From: a virus
IMG/VR virus record: IMGVR_UViG_3300042868_013265
Span: 20,421 to 84,420 of that record
Strand: one strand, 5' to 3'
DNA: 64,000 bases
Shown: one piece after another, positions 16,942 to 24,006 of the stretch
Numbering within the stretch: position 1 is the stretch's first letter
Layout: the number at the start of each line of letters is the position of its first letter
The notes under the pieces: model-generated
What the model was told of the DNA's origin: nothing
Databases searched by the model: none
The model's input: the letters and a program-made list of their open reading frames with translations, nothing else
Made by a program: the position numbers and the translations under genes

Positions 16942-17165
16942 TGGCAAACGAATTTCAAGACGCTTTAGACAATGTTAAAGAACTGAGTGGACAATCTACT
17001 CACGATACCTTTTTGAAGCAAAGCAAGCGCATTATGAAGGGCAGTGCTACAGGTCTTGTTGTTGGTTTGATGTATGGATGGTACACGAAAAAAAATATTT
17101 ATGTAACTGCAATACTTGGAGTAATTGCAGGAGGCGCGGTTAATTACTTTATTTTCTCAGAATAA
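16941..17165 (+). CDS. Small two-segment membrane protein (74 aa)
   Basis: The 74-residue protein has an N-terminal amphipathic acidic helix (1-30) and a Gly-rich hydrophobic hairpin (about 34-49 GSATGLVVGLMYGWYT and 54-72 VTAILGVIAGGAVNYFIF) separated by KKN. The hairpin resembles that of the preceding gene, so the two probably work together. It follows with a one-base overlap. Confidence 0.65.
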   Translation: MANEFQDALDNVKELSGQSTHDTFLKQSKRIMKGSATGLVVGLMYGWYTKKNIYVTAILGVIAGGAVNYFIFSE

Positions 17166-17169
17166 AATT

Positions 17170-17577
17170 ATGACTTTAGATTCAGCGATAAAATATAAAG
17201 ATTTTTCGAACCCAAATATAGTTCGTGCAAGGCCAATTAATATACAAATGGCCAATGATGACTATTTTTCTGTAGCGGGTCCTGCGGGCGCAACACAATT
17301 AAAACTCACCAAGGTTTTGACTGTAAAAAATGCTCAGGGTAAAAATACGAATTATGAGGTGGGTTCAGTTGTTTGGGCGTTCCCTATTCAAACCATCGCC
17401 AAATCAAATAGTTATGTTTTTACAACGGAAGGTCAAGGGTATATTTTGACTGTAGGTGTTAACGCTGAAATTTATAATCAAAAAGAGTCTAAAGAGACAA
17501 AAAAAGGTTTTCCTTTTTCTTTAGTCGGATTAGCCTTAATCGGAATAGTAATAATTTATACAATGAAAAAATTATGA
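17170..17577 (+). CDS. Membrane-anchored protein sharing a motif with the capsid candidate
   Basis: I choose ATG 17170, giving 135 residues. The longer frame from 17125 would run inside the previous gene. Residues 8-24 (KYKDFSNPNIVRARPINIQ) closely match the C-terminus of the capsid candidate (SKDFSSPGIVRAQTVKIQ). A beta-rich domain follows (about 30-105), then a membrane segment (about 113-131, FSLVGLALIGIVIIYT) with a KKL end. The shared segment could be a common binding peptide or a conserved strand, making this a capsid-to-membrane connector candidate. Confidence 0.7.
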   Translation: MTLDSAIKYKDFSNPNIVRARPINIQMANDDYFSVAGPAGATQLKLTKVLTVKNAQGKNTNYEVGSVVWAFPIQTIAKSNSYVFTTEGQGYILTVGVNAEIYNQKESKETKKGFPFSLVGLALIGIVIIYTMKKL

Positions 17578-17675
17578 AAACAGCGAATGATGAAAAGAAA
17601 AAAGGTGGTGCGTTGATGCTTGTAGGTTTTGCGATGCTCGCCTATGTTGTTTATAAAATAATCGAAAGTAAATGA
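17574..17675 (+). CDS. Mini membrane protein (33 aa)
   Basis: The 33-residue frame starts at an ATG overlapping the previous stop (ATGA) and ends overlapping the next ATG by four bases. It is built as a charged head (MKTANDEKKKGG), one membrane segment (about 13-29, ALMLVGFAMLAYVVYKI) and IESK. Coupling at both ends is the main support. Confidence 0.6.
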   Translation: MKTANDEKKKGGALMLVGFAMLAYVVYKIIESK

Positions 17676-17896
17676 AAAAAGAATATATTGAAGCCCTCGT
17701 TTTAATTGGAGCCATTGGATTGGCTATTTACTTAGCAAGTTCTAAGGACTCCGTATTGAAAAGTGCAAAATCAAATTCTCCAACACCGACAGGACCAAAA
17801 GGCGGTTTTGAGAATTTCACTGCAGACGAATTAACTTATGACGACCATTTGTATGGAAATGCAGATGGAGGATTAAAAGGTTTAACATTTAAATAA
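17672..17896 (+). CDS. N-anchored small protein with NADGG motif
   Basis: The 74-residue protein has one membrane segment near the N-terminus (about 7-23, ALVLIGAIGLAIYLA) followed by a polar tail with a Pro/Thr linker and the end YGNADGGLKGLTFK. The NADGG resembles the MA(x)GG motifs elsewhere in the window. It overlaps the previous gene by four bases. Confidence 0.65.
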   Translation: MKKEYIEALVLIGAIGLAIYLASSKDSVLKSAKSNSPTPTGPKGGFENFTADELTYDDHLYGNADGGLKGLTFK

Positions 17897-17904
17897 ATAA
17901 AACT

Positions 17905-17994
17905 ATGACAAAAAACACAAAAACAATCTTGACTTTAGCCGCTGTTGCTGCGGTATTGTTCTTCGTTTTCAAGAAGCCAAAAACAGACGCTTAA
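17905..17994 (+). CDS. Mini membrane protein (29 aa)
   Basis: The 29-residue frame reads MTKNTKTILTLAAVAAVLFF followed by VFKKPKTDA: a basic head, one membrane segment (7-22), a basic tail. An A-rich leader (aaataaaact) precedes the ATG. It could be the smallest gene here. Support is its spacing between genes and its likeness to neighbours. Confidence 0.5.
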   Translation: MTKNTKTILTLAAVAAVLFFVFKKPKTDA

Positions 17995-18005
17995 TTGTAA
18001 TTGAA

Positions 18006-18500
18006 ATGAATCGTGACGTATTATTAGGCGCGGGGGTCGTTTTGGCCTTCATCGTCCTTGTTAATCGAGCCAAAAAAAACCAAGTAACTGACACCCAAGG
18101 TGGCGGTGGTGGTGGTGGCGGTGGTTTTGGTGGTGGTCCCTTTGTAGGGGGCGTACCCGCAGGACCAATGACTGTCAATACTATTGTTCAACCCGCAGCG
18201 CGTCCTGCAAATCAAGGACGCTCTTACAACGCTGCTGATGTGACTAAAAGTAAAGACACCACTCCAACTGCAGCAGTTACAAGTTCCGCTCAAGCAAAAG
18301 CGATAGAAACAGCCACCAACACGGGTGGAATCGTTCCTATCGGTCAAGGGGGAAGCAGTACACCTACCTACAGCACAGGGACAGTGACTCAAGCAGATTT
18401 AGCGAAAGGTGTTGCAGGTAACACTGTATTCAAACCTTTCAGCGGAGATGCTAAATTCTTGGGATTTGTAGGTTCAAGACCTAAATTTGAATTTAATTAA
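18006..18500 (+). CDS. N-anchored protein with poly-Gly linker
   Basis: The 164-residue protein has an N-terminal membrane segment (about 5-20, VLLGAGVVLAFIVLVN) followed by a basic patch, a poly-Gly stretch (about 32-44, then FGGGPFVGG) and a Thr/Ala-rich region. It ends in a C-terminal part (VFKPFSGDAKFLGFVGSRP) that may be a small folded or binding element. The Gly linker should be very flexible. The role is unknown, probably virion-membrane. Confidence 0.65.
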   Translation: MNRDVLLGAGVVLAFIVLVNRAKKNQVTDTQGGGGGGGGGFGGGPFVGGVPAGPMTVNTIVQPAARPANQGRSYNAADVTKSKDTTPTAAVTSSAQAKAIETATNTGGIVPIGQGGSSTPTYSTGTVTQADLAKGVAGNTVFKPFSGDAKFLGFVGSRPKFEFN

Positions 18501-18501
18501 T

Positions 18502-18783
18502 ATGTTGTCAGCAAATAAACTATACAAGGAATCAGGTACCACTTTGTCTTTCAAAGAATGGTTGGAGCGTGAAAAGGCAAAAGGCAAATTCATTCCCAAC
18601 GTGGAAGCGATGGAAGAGTTTGTGAATGCCGATGGTGGAACTTCAGAGCAAGCCTCTGAGCAACCCGAAATCACAGCGAAATCAGTTGAGAATAAACAGA
18701 TGTTTACCTCGATTGCTCGAGTAGGTTTAATTGTTGTATTGACATACTTCGTTTATCGAACTATCAAAAATGAAATTAAGTAA
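18502..18783 (+). CDS. C-anchored small protein with NADGG motif
   Basis: I choose ATG 18502, just after the previous stop, giving 93 residues. The frame from TTG 18487 would overlap the previous gene. The N-terminal 45 residues include KLYKESGTTLSFKEWLE, a short pattern common in small Bacteroidota-phage proteins, then NADGGTSEQ and one membrane segment (about 73-90, IARVGLIVVLTYFVYRTI). It overlaps the next gene by 14 bases. Confidence 0.65.
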   Translation: MLSANKLYKESGTTLSFKEWLEREKAKGKFIPNVEAMEEFVNADGGTSEQASEQPEITAKSVENKQMFTSIARVGLIVVLTYFVYRTIKNEIK

Positions 18784-18994
18784 TACTCAAATAAAGCGCA
18801 TCATTATTGCAGGGGGATTTTTCTTCCTGCTTTTGCGCTTTAGAGGATACTTAAATCCCTCAAAAGAAACATTGTCGGCAAAAGACGATAGTGTTTCTGC
18901 AAATGGTACCAAATCGGTAATCGACAGAGCGATTCACAAAGTAAAAAGTGGCGCGGTAAAAGTTGCAAGCACACCATCTGAAATAAAAAACTGA
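18770..18994 (+). CDS. N-anchored small protein
   Basis: The 74-residue protein has a basic N-terminus (KLSNTQIKR), one membrane segment (about 10-24, IIIAGGFFFLLLRF) and a polar tail with SANGTKSVID and a helical, basic stretch. Its stop overlaps the start of the metallopeptidase gene (TGATGA). It is probably membrane-structural, with no catalytic motif. Confidence 0.6.
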   Translation: MKLSNTQIKRIIIAGGFFFLLLRFRGYLNPSKETLSAKDDSVSANGTKSVIDRAIHKVKSGAVKVASTPSEIKN

Positions 18995-19776
18995 TGAAAG
19001 AACAAAGAATTGCAACAAAATATGCTCCACTTACGCTGTGTGTGGTTTTGAAAACTGAATTCCCTACCAAATTAAACTTGGTGGTGTTTGATGCAAAAAA
19101 TCCGAAGAGGAAGTTTACTGAGCGTTACAAAACAGTAACAGGGGAAGAAACGCTGTTTGTTCGAATGCCGTTATCTCCTGACACCGCTGTTGTTCAGGTG
19201 TTTGGAGGCGCGGGGATTACAAAAAAGAATGATTCCAATTTTACTATTGTAAGAGTTTACAAAAAAGGGTTGGAGCGTCGATTTGATTTGAATGATATTG
19301 GGAACCCCCAAATACGTTCATTCGTCAAATTCGCGCAGAAATTTTGTTTTAATGTGAGTGAATTAGAGCCTGAAGAAACTTATCGAAGTGATGACGGAGA
19401 ATATTTCATTCAGTTAAAGCAACAAATCAGAGATGCAAATGGAAAAGTGTTGGGTACTCCCGCACGTATTGGCCGTCAGACGGGGGTTATTCAAGTGAGT
19501 AAAACACAATTTGAAGCCTTTACAATTCCTATGCGAATGGCAATATTGCTCCACGAATTTTCACATTTTTACTTAAATGAAAAAATGGATGATGAAATGG
19601 AGGCAGACTTAAATGGATTGTTGATTTATCTCGGACTTGGATATCCAAGGATTGAGGCTTATCAAGCGTTTCTTGAAACATTCAAAAATGCACCAAGCAA
19701 CTTGAATAAAAAACGCTATGATATGATTAATAACTTCATCAACAATTTTGAAAAAATGGACATTGTAATAAAATAG
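18994..19776 (+). CDS. HExxH zinc metallopeptidase, candidate virion protease
   Basis: The 260-residue protein has a beta-rich N-terminal half (about 10-90). The peptidase core has ILLHEFSHFYL with zinc-binding His187 and His191 and catalytic Glu188, followed by DEMEADLNG, where ExxAD supplies the third ligand as in ImmA/IrrE- and M48-like gluzincins. No signal peptide or membrane segment is present. It lies in the middle of the virion-membrane cluster. It could process virion precursors (the GG-motif proteins are candidates) or act on host envelope proteins during entry. Substrate and timing are inferred from position only, but the catalytic motif is clear. Confidence 0.75.
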   Translation: MKEQRIATKYAPLTLCVVLKTEFPTKLNLVVFDAKNPKRKFTERYKTVTGEETLFVRMPLSPDTAVVQVFGGAGITKKNDSNFTIVRVYKKGLERRFDLNDIGNPQIRSFVKFAQKFCFNVSELEPEETYRSDDGEYFIQLKQQIRDANGKVLGTPARIGRQTGVIQVSKTQFEAFTIPMRMAILLHEFSHFYLNEKMDDEMEADLNGLLIYLGLGYPRIEAYQAFLETFKNAPSNLNKKRYDMINNFINNFEKMDIVIK

Positions 19777-19778
19777 AG

Positions 19779-20201
19779 ATGGCAGTTACAACTTGGAATA
19801 CAGCACCTAATTATGATGAATGGGGTCCTGATGACTCTTGGAGTTGCGAGGATTGGATACAATGGCACAAATTGCTAAAATTAAAGTTTGGCAAGGAAAA
19901 GGCTAATTATGTTTGGAATTATGCTTACGCTCAAGGTACGCAAGGAGCATCCCATTGGAGTTGCAGGACAAGCAATACTGCGTTTCGTAATTATACATCC
20001 AAAGAAGGATTGAATCCGTATGAGAGTGCGGGGGCATTCGCTCCAATTTTGAATGTTATTGGAGGAGTGGGCGACGTTGTTAGTGGCACAGGAGATGTAT
20101 TGTCCAATTTGGGAAAAAATTTGAAAATAATCACATATATAGCCGTTTTAGGTGTGGCTATTTATGTAGGTGTAACCGTTTATAAAAAGACGAAACAATG
20201 A
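19779..20201 (+). CDS. Trp-rich protein with C-terminal membrane anchor
   Basis: The 140-residue protein has a compact N-terminal domain with conserved-looking aromatic and Cys residues (PDDSWSCEDWIQWHKLLK; ANYVWNYAYAQG; SHWSCRTSNTAFRNY). A Gly/Val amphipathic stretch (about 85-105) and one membrane segment (about 118-135, ITYIAVLGVAIYVGVTV) follow. The two Cys (about 23 and 61) could pair. The domain vaguely recalls small lysozyme-like or amidase folds, but I see no catalytic set. Probable virion-membrane protein. Confidence 0.65.
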   Translation: MAVTTWNTAPNYDEWGPDDSWSCEDWIQWHKLLKLKFGKEKANYVWNYAYAQGTQGASHWSCRTSNTAFRNYTSKEGLNPYESAGAFAPILNVIGGVGDVVSGTGDVLSNLGKNLKIITYIAVLGVAIYVGVTVYKKTKQ

Positions 20202-20356
20202 AAAAAGAATTTATCTATATCGGTGGTATATTGATTTCGTTAGGTGCAATTTATTATATTTTTAATCAATACAAAAAAAATAAGGATGGTTCAGCCGCTT
20301 TAGAAGATAAAGAAATCATAGCGTTGTTTAAAAAAATTGATTCAGCAAAAAAATGA
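20198..20356 (+). CDS. Mini membrane protein (52 aa)
   Basis: The 52-residue frame overlaps the previous stop (ATGA) and the next start (ATGA). MKKEF is followed by a membrane segment (about 5-22, IYIGGILISLGAIYYIF), then a basic patch and an acidic helical tail (ALEDKEIIALFKKID). Overlap on both sides supports expression. Confidence 0.6.
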   Translation: MKKEFIYIGGILISLGAIYYIFNQYKKNKDGSAALEDKEIIALFKKIDSAKK

Positions 20357-20898
20357 GCGCAGAAAAAGGATTGAAATATGGGTTTTTTGCCTTGGCAGGG
20401 ATTGCAGTAATTCTTGGTGTAGTATTATTGGGCAAAAAGAAACCCGATGACGACGGGGGCGGGGGAGATGAAGTTGAACCTGTAAAACCAAATCAGCCCG
20501 TAATTGACCCAAGGCAAGCGGCAGTACCGTTGGATTTAAAAGCAATTCTTGCAAGCAAAGACCCTATGTCACTATTGAAAGGTCGAAAACTTTATGCAAA
20601 AATTAACAAAGCAAAAGGTAGAAACGAAGCAAGAGTAAATGATGGTTGGGGATTAGGTAGTAATGTAATTTTCGAAAGTACGCCCGAAGGGGAATTTCTT
20701 GGGTATGCACAATTTGTTTCAAATGATAGAAATTCCGCTAAAGATGCTAAGGGTAAAGTGTATAAATGGATTCGCATTACTTTAGACGATAAGGCTTGGA
20801 ATCGATACAATGACACCAAATCTTTCTTGACTCGACAGTTAGTAAAAAATAAAAATAATGATTGGGCTTACTTCAGAGAAGATGTAATTAGATTTTAA
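20353..20898 (+). CDS. N-anchored protein with C-terminal beta domain
   Basis: The 181-residue protein has a membrane segment (about 9-27, YGFFALAGIAVILGVVLLG), an acidic Gly-rich linker (DDDGGGGDE) and a C-terminal domain (about 70-181). The domain is rich in short strands (KLYAKINKAKG; NVIFESTPEGEFLGYAQFVS; YKWIRITL) and may be SH3-like, a fold often used for wall or peptide binding. The exact family is not identified. It sits beside a peptidoglycan-binding-domain gene, so a wall-contact role is possible. Confidence 0.65.
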   Translation: MSAEKGLKYGFFALAGIAVILGVVLLGKKKPDDDGGGGDEVEPVKPNQPVIDPRQAAVPLDLKAILASKDPMSLLKGRKLYAKINKAKGRNEARVNDGWGLGSNVIFESTPEGEFLGYAQFVSNDRNSAKDAKGKVYKWIRITLDDKAWNRYNDTKSFLTRQLVKNKNNDWAYFREDVIRF

Positions 20899-20899
20899 T

Positions 20900-21448
20900 A
20901 TGAAAAAAATAGTACTGAATAAAAATTTACAATATGGCCTTTACGTAGTAGCGGCTATAATTGGTGGTTTTGCAATAGTAAAAATTGTCAAAGCAATTAA
21001 AGACAATGCGGATAAAGGTGATGATGATGACAAAAAGCCTGAACCTGAAACCAAAACGGTTTATGTAGATGCATACTTGTCGAAGTTACCTTTAGGAGTA
21101 GATAATTTGACTTGGGGTTCACGAATCCCCGCGAAGTATTTACCGTCTTTTAATGCTATTTCAGCAGCCAATTCAGATGCTACATTTAAAGCGAATGCTA
21201 TCAGAGTTCAAACTTTGTTGAATCAAAGACTTGCCGCGATTGGTGGTGCTTACCCAAAAATAACAGTTGATGGAAAAATTGGTGAAGAAACAACCAAAGC
21301 GATGTTGGCAGTTGCAAGCCAATATGGTAGATTGAACTTATTACCTTTAACGAAAAAAGAAGACCTGAACAATTGGTTGACTTTTTTCAATGTAAAATCA
21401 ACTTCGGATTCTTCTCCAAAGAATGAATTCCCATTTTTCAACAAATAA
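20900..21448 (+). CDS. Membrane-anchored peptidoglycan-binding-domain protein
   Basis: The 182-residue protein has one N-terminal membrane segment (about 12-30, YGLYVVAAIIGGFAIVKIV), an acidic linker (DKGDDDDKKPEPE) and a domain at about 90-140. That domain has RVQTLLNQRLAAI and ITVDGKIGEETTKAMLAV, the helix-VDGxxGxxT pattern of PG_binding_1 domains. It would hold the virion membrane or an attached enzyme against the cell wall during entry. No hydrolase domain is present in this gene. The lytic transglycosylase at 9471 or the YkuD-like protein could be partners. Confidence 0.75.
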   Translation: MKKIVLNKNLQYGLYVVAAIIGGFAIVKIVKAIKDNADKGDDDDKKPEPETKTVYVDAYLSKLPLGVDNLTWGSRIPAKYLPSFNAISAANSDATFKANAIRVQTLLNQRLAAIGGAYPKITVDGKIGEETTKAMLAVASQYGRLNLLPLTKKEDLNNWLTFFNVKSTSDSSPKNEFPFFNK

Positions 21449-21460
21449 TACGATAAGAAT

Positions 21461-22021
21461 ATGGACATAGATTCTTTTTTCACAGATGGCGACCTAAGTT
21501 TCGGAATGGACGGTGCAAGCCCTAAATTCAAAAACTTTGCAGGAACAGGTCAAAATGTTTCGAGGGGACCTAAATATGGTGAATTTCAATTCAATAAATA
21601 CCCCGAGTATGGGTTTACTGATGATATTTATTCAAACGCTACGGGCGGTTCAAGGTTAAATCAGCCAACGGAATGGTATGTTTCAAAACTTTCCGAAGCC
21701 GATAAAAAAGACTGTAAAAAATTGCAGGGTATTATGGATAATATTTCCATAGATATTGATAAGAACAACAAAAAAATAAGCACTGCAAAAAGAGGTGAAA
21801 GAAGAGTTCTTGAAGAGTATAACAAGGGCTTGGAATTGGCAGGCAAAAGAGTATTGGAATTAATGAACGCTGCAAATTGCACTCTCGTTCAGCAGGAAGA
21901 ATTTAATAAAGCGTTAGGCGCGGCAGGTGCACCATCAAAATCATCGAAAGTTGTTTTGTATGTTGGCATTGGAGTTGCAGCCTTGGCTCTTGGAGTTGTA
22001 CTTTACAAAAAATTTAAGTAA
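21461..22021 (+). CDS. C-anchored protein with coiled coil
   Basis: The 186-residue protein has a Gly/Phe/Tyr-rich disordered N-terminus (1-70), a charged coiled coil (about 75-145; NISIDIDKNNKKISTAK) and one membrane segment (about 165-182, KVVLYVGIGVAALALGVVL) with KKFK. Its stop and the next ATG share a base (TAATGA). It is probably a virion protein projecting from the membrane. Confidence 0.65.
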   Translation: MDIDSFFTDGDLSFGMDGASPKFKNFAGTGQNVSRGPKYGEFQFNKYPEYGFTDDIYSNATGGSRLNQPTEWYVSKLSEADKKDCKKLQGIMDNISIDIDKNNKKISTAKRGERRVLEEYNKGLELAGKRVLELMNAANCTLVQQEEFNKALGAAGAPSKSSKVVLYVGIGVAALALGVVLYKKFK

Positions 22022-22788
22022 TGAGAACAAACATCAGTAAACAATTGGGATTACCCATCGCTCCCCCACAGCCTAAAGCACCGTCTATAGAGGCTCAATT
22101 GGGTTTTGTAGCAGAATATGATAATTCTTTGAATAAAAGTAATTTTAATTTCGTAGCAGAATATGATAAGTCTTTAAACACCAAAAATAATGGTGGCTAT
22201 TTTGACGCTACAGGAGAAGAAAAGAACTTCAAAGAATATTACAAAGGAAATGTTGCAAACGTTCGCGCTTTGTTGGCACAGGAGAAAATTTCTACCTCAG
22301 AGGATTTAGATTTTCTTGAAGCCAAGAAAAAGTTTTATCAAGAAGGAAAGAAATCTTTGGAAAAAGATATCAATGGTATCAAAATAAATCAAGCACAAAA
22401 AGCATTTGGGACGCAAGCCTATACACAGCGCGGAAAATATGTTTCTCAATTATGGAGCGTAGATAAAACAATCGAATTGATTGATGAAAGAATTGCGGAT
22501 GTAAAAGTCATTTTGGAGAAAAGAGCGGCAAAGGCGAAGGCTGATGCAGATGCGGCAGCAGCAAAAATGAAAGCAGAAGCAGAAGCCGCCAAACAAGCAA
22601 AAATCAATGCATTAAAAAAACAAATTGCAGAATCTAATGACCCGAATGCCAAAAAACAACTGAAGGACCAATTGAATGATTTATTGCAGGAAGGAACTGA
22701 AGGAGTGAAATCAAACAAATTTATTTTGATTGGTGGAGCGGTAGCCGTCATTGGAATTTTGTATTACTTTTTTAGAAACAAGGAATAA
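22021..22788 (+). CDS. C-anchored long coiled-coil protein with internal repeat
   Basis: The 255-residue protein has a duplicated motif near the N-terminus (GFVAEYDNSLN then NFVAEYDKSLN, about 30-60). A long Ala/Lys/Glu coiled coil follows (about 130-225), with AKADADAAAAKMKAEAE and KQAKINALKKQI. A membrane segment (about 232-250, FILIGGAVAVIGILYYFF) ends in RNKE. The coiled coil could span roughly 10 nm or more and form a strut or spike base. The repeated FVAEYD unit may be a docking peptide. Confidence 0.7.
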   Translation: MRTNISKQLGLPIAPPQPKAPSIEAQLGFVAEYDNSLNKSNFNFVAEYDKSLNTKNNGGYFDATGEEKNFKEYYKGNVANVRALLAQEKISTSEDLDFLEAKKKFYQEGKKSLEKDINGIKINQAQKAFGTQAYTQRGKYVSQLWSVDKTIELIDERIADVKVILEKRAAKAKADADAAAAKMKAEAEAAKQAKINALKKQIAESNDPNAKKQLKDQLNDLLQEGTEGVKSNKFILIGGAVAVIGILYYFFRNKE

Positions 22789-22790
22789 TT

Positions 22791-23087
22791 ATGTCAATTC
22801 AATATCAAGGTGCAGGTTATAGTTCATTTGAAGAATTTATGAATGATACGGGCGTAGACAAAGATAATTTTGCCGATGCTAAAAAATCAGCAAATCAATT
22901 TGGAACCAAGTTTCAAGAAACATTCAATAAAGAATTTAAAAACCAATATACGGAGGCTAAAGAAAGGGCCAAAAGATTGGATTCGCAACCAAAAGTGTTG
23001 AATCCCATTCCCAACAGTTTATTGTATTTTGGATTGGTGACGGCAGGTATTTATTTGGCATATTCGTTTATTTTCAAATCAGAATGA
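22791..23087 (+). CDS. C-anchored small helical protein
   Basis: The 98-residue protein has an N-terminal YSSFEEFMND helix, a basic/acidic helix (about 28-68) and one membrane segment (about 77-94, LLYFGLVTAGIYLAYSFIF) ending KSE. It overlaps the following gene by four bases. I recognise no family. It is one more head-plus-anchor protein of the cluster. Confidence 0.65.
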   Translation: MSIQYQGAGYSSFEEFMNDTGVDKDNFADAKKSANQFGTKFQETFNKEFKNQYTEAKERAKRLDSQPKVLNPIPNSLLYFGLVTAGIYLAYSFIFKSE

Positions 23088-23596
23088 AGAAAAAATTATT
23101 AATCATTGGAGGTGCTACAATTGTAGCCGCGATAGCGTTCAGGACGTTATATAAGAACTTGTATTTAGCAGGTCAATGGGATTTTAATATGGGTACTTTC
23201 GGCATAAAATCTTTAAAGCCCCTTATAGTAACCCAAACTATTGATTTTATCAACAAAAGCAATTTAAAGTTAACTGTGAAAAACATCAAAATTGGTGTTT
23301 ATAGCAATGATATCAGAATCGGTCAAATCGATAGGGCTAATGAGCAAACTATCGGCCCAAAAGGTATCAGTAAGTTCACTTTAGAGTATGCTTTAACTCC
23401 AACTTTAGGGAATCAAGCCGCTAAAGATGCAATTACAAAAGTCGCGTCTACCTATTTGCAGACAAAAGACTTACCTGTGGACTTTGTTGGTTCCCTTGAC
23501 GTAAAAACTCCATTTGGTTTTGTGACCGTTCCCGTAAGATATTCATCCACGGGGAAAAATTTATACAAATTGTGGTATGAATATATGAACGGATAA
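23084..23596 (+). CDS. N-anchored LEA14/WHy-like domain protein
   Basis: The 170-residue protein has one N-terminal membrane segment (about 4-20, LLIIGGATIVAAIAFRT). A beta-sandwich pattern typical of LEA14/WHy domains follows (TQTIDFINKSNLKLTVKNIKIGVY, NDIRIGQIDR, TIGPKGISKFTLEYAL), in which N-x-S-x-x-x-L and a final strand face of hydrophobics alternate. WHy domains occur in stress proteins and in secretion or virion proteins, and the function is unclear. It ends the long membrane-protein cluster. Confidence 0.7.
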   Translation: MKKKLLIIGGATIVAAIAFRTLYKNLYLAGQWDFNMGTFGIKSLKPLIVTQTIDFINKSNLKLTVKNIKIGVYSNDIRIGQIDRANEQTIGPKGISKFTLEYALTPTLGNQAAKDAITKVASTYLQTKDLPVDFVGSLDVKTPFGFVTVPVRYSSTGKNLYKLWYEYMNG

Positions 23597-23600
23597 TTGC

Positions 23601-23608
23601 TATATTTG
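23601..23608 (+). promoter_or_regulatory. Probable promoter -7 element upstream of the fibre region
   Basis: TATATTTG matches TAnnTTTG and is 21 bases upstream of ATG 23629, the first gene of the fibre/glycosylation block. I see no convincing TTG at the -33 position. Confidence 0.4.
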
Positions 23609-23628
23609 AGCAATAGTTGTGTACATAT

Positions 23629-24006
23629 ATGAATATTAAAAAAGATTTTTTTAAAGGAGTCAGTCTTTATGCTACCGAATCTTCGGTTCAAGAAACAGAA
23701 GTGCAGGTTAGATTGACTATTGGTCAGACCGAATCTGAGCCTATTAATTATCAGTGGTGCATTAATTGGCAGCCCAATCGTGTTACTAATTATAACGAAG
23801 TAATGGGGCGCAAAATTATCAATATCACTGAGGCTTTAGTGGTTCCTATGTTGCATCAAGCAATGGTCAAGTGGGCAAGAACGCTTGACATTTCATTTGA
23901 AGATTTCAGTGGTTTTTTGTTCAAAAAAGACGATGTTATTGGTGTTGCTATCTACGATAAGACAACTCCAAAAAAATTATGTCCAATTGAAGAATTACTT
24001 GGATGA
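23629..24006 (+). CDS. Hypothetical protein at the head of the fibre block
   Basis: I choose ATG 23629, giving 125 residues, because the upstream in-frame start at 23617 would leave almost no leader after the -7 element. The protein looks soluble and alpha/beta (TEVQVRLTIGQTES; INYQWCINWQPN; ALVVPMLHQAMVKWARTLD). There is no membrane segment and no known motif. It overlaps the first fibre gene by four bases, so it may be a fibre-assembly or attachment protein. Confidence 0.6.
   Translation: MNIKKDFFKGVSLYATESSVQETEVQVRLTIGQTESEPINYQWCINWQPNRVTNYNEVMGRKIINITEALVVPMLHQAMVKWARTLDISFEDFSGFLFKKDDVIGVAIYDKTTPKKLCPIEELLG

Noticed and set aside
23617-23629. Upstream start giving MCTYMNIKK for the 125-residue gene
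   Set aside because: It lies too close to the -7 element. ATG 23629 is better placed.
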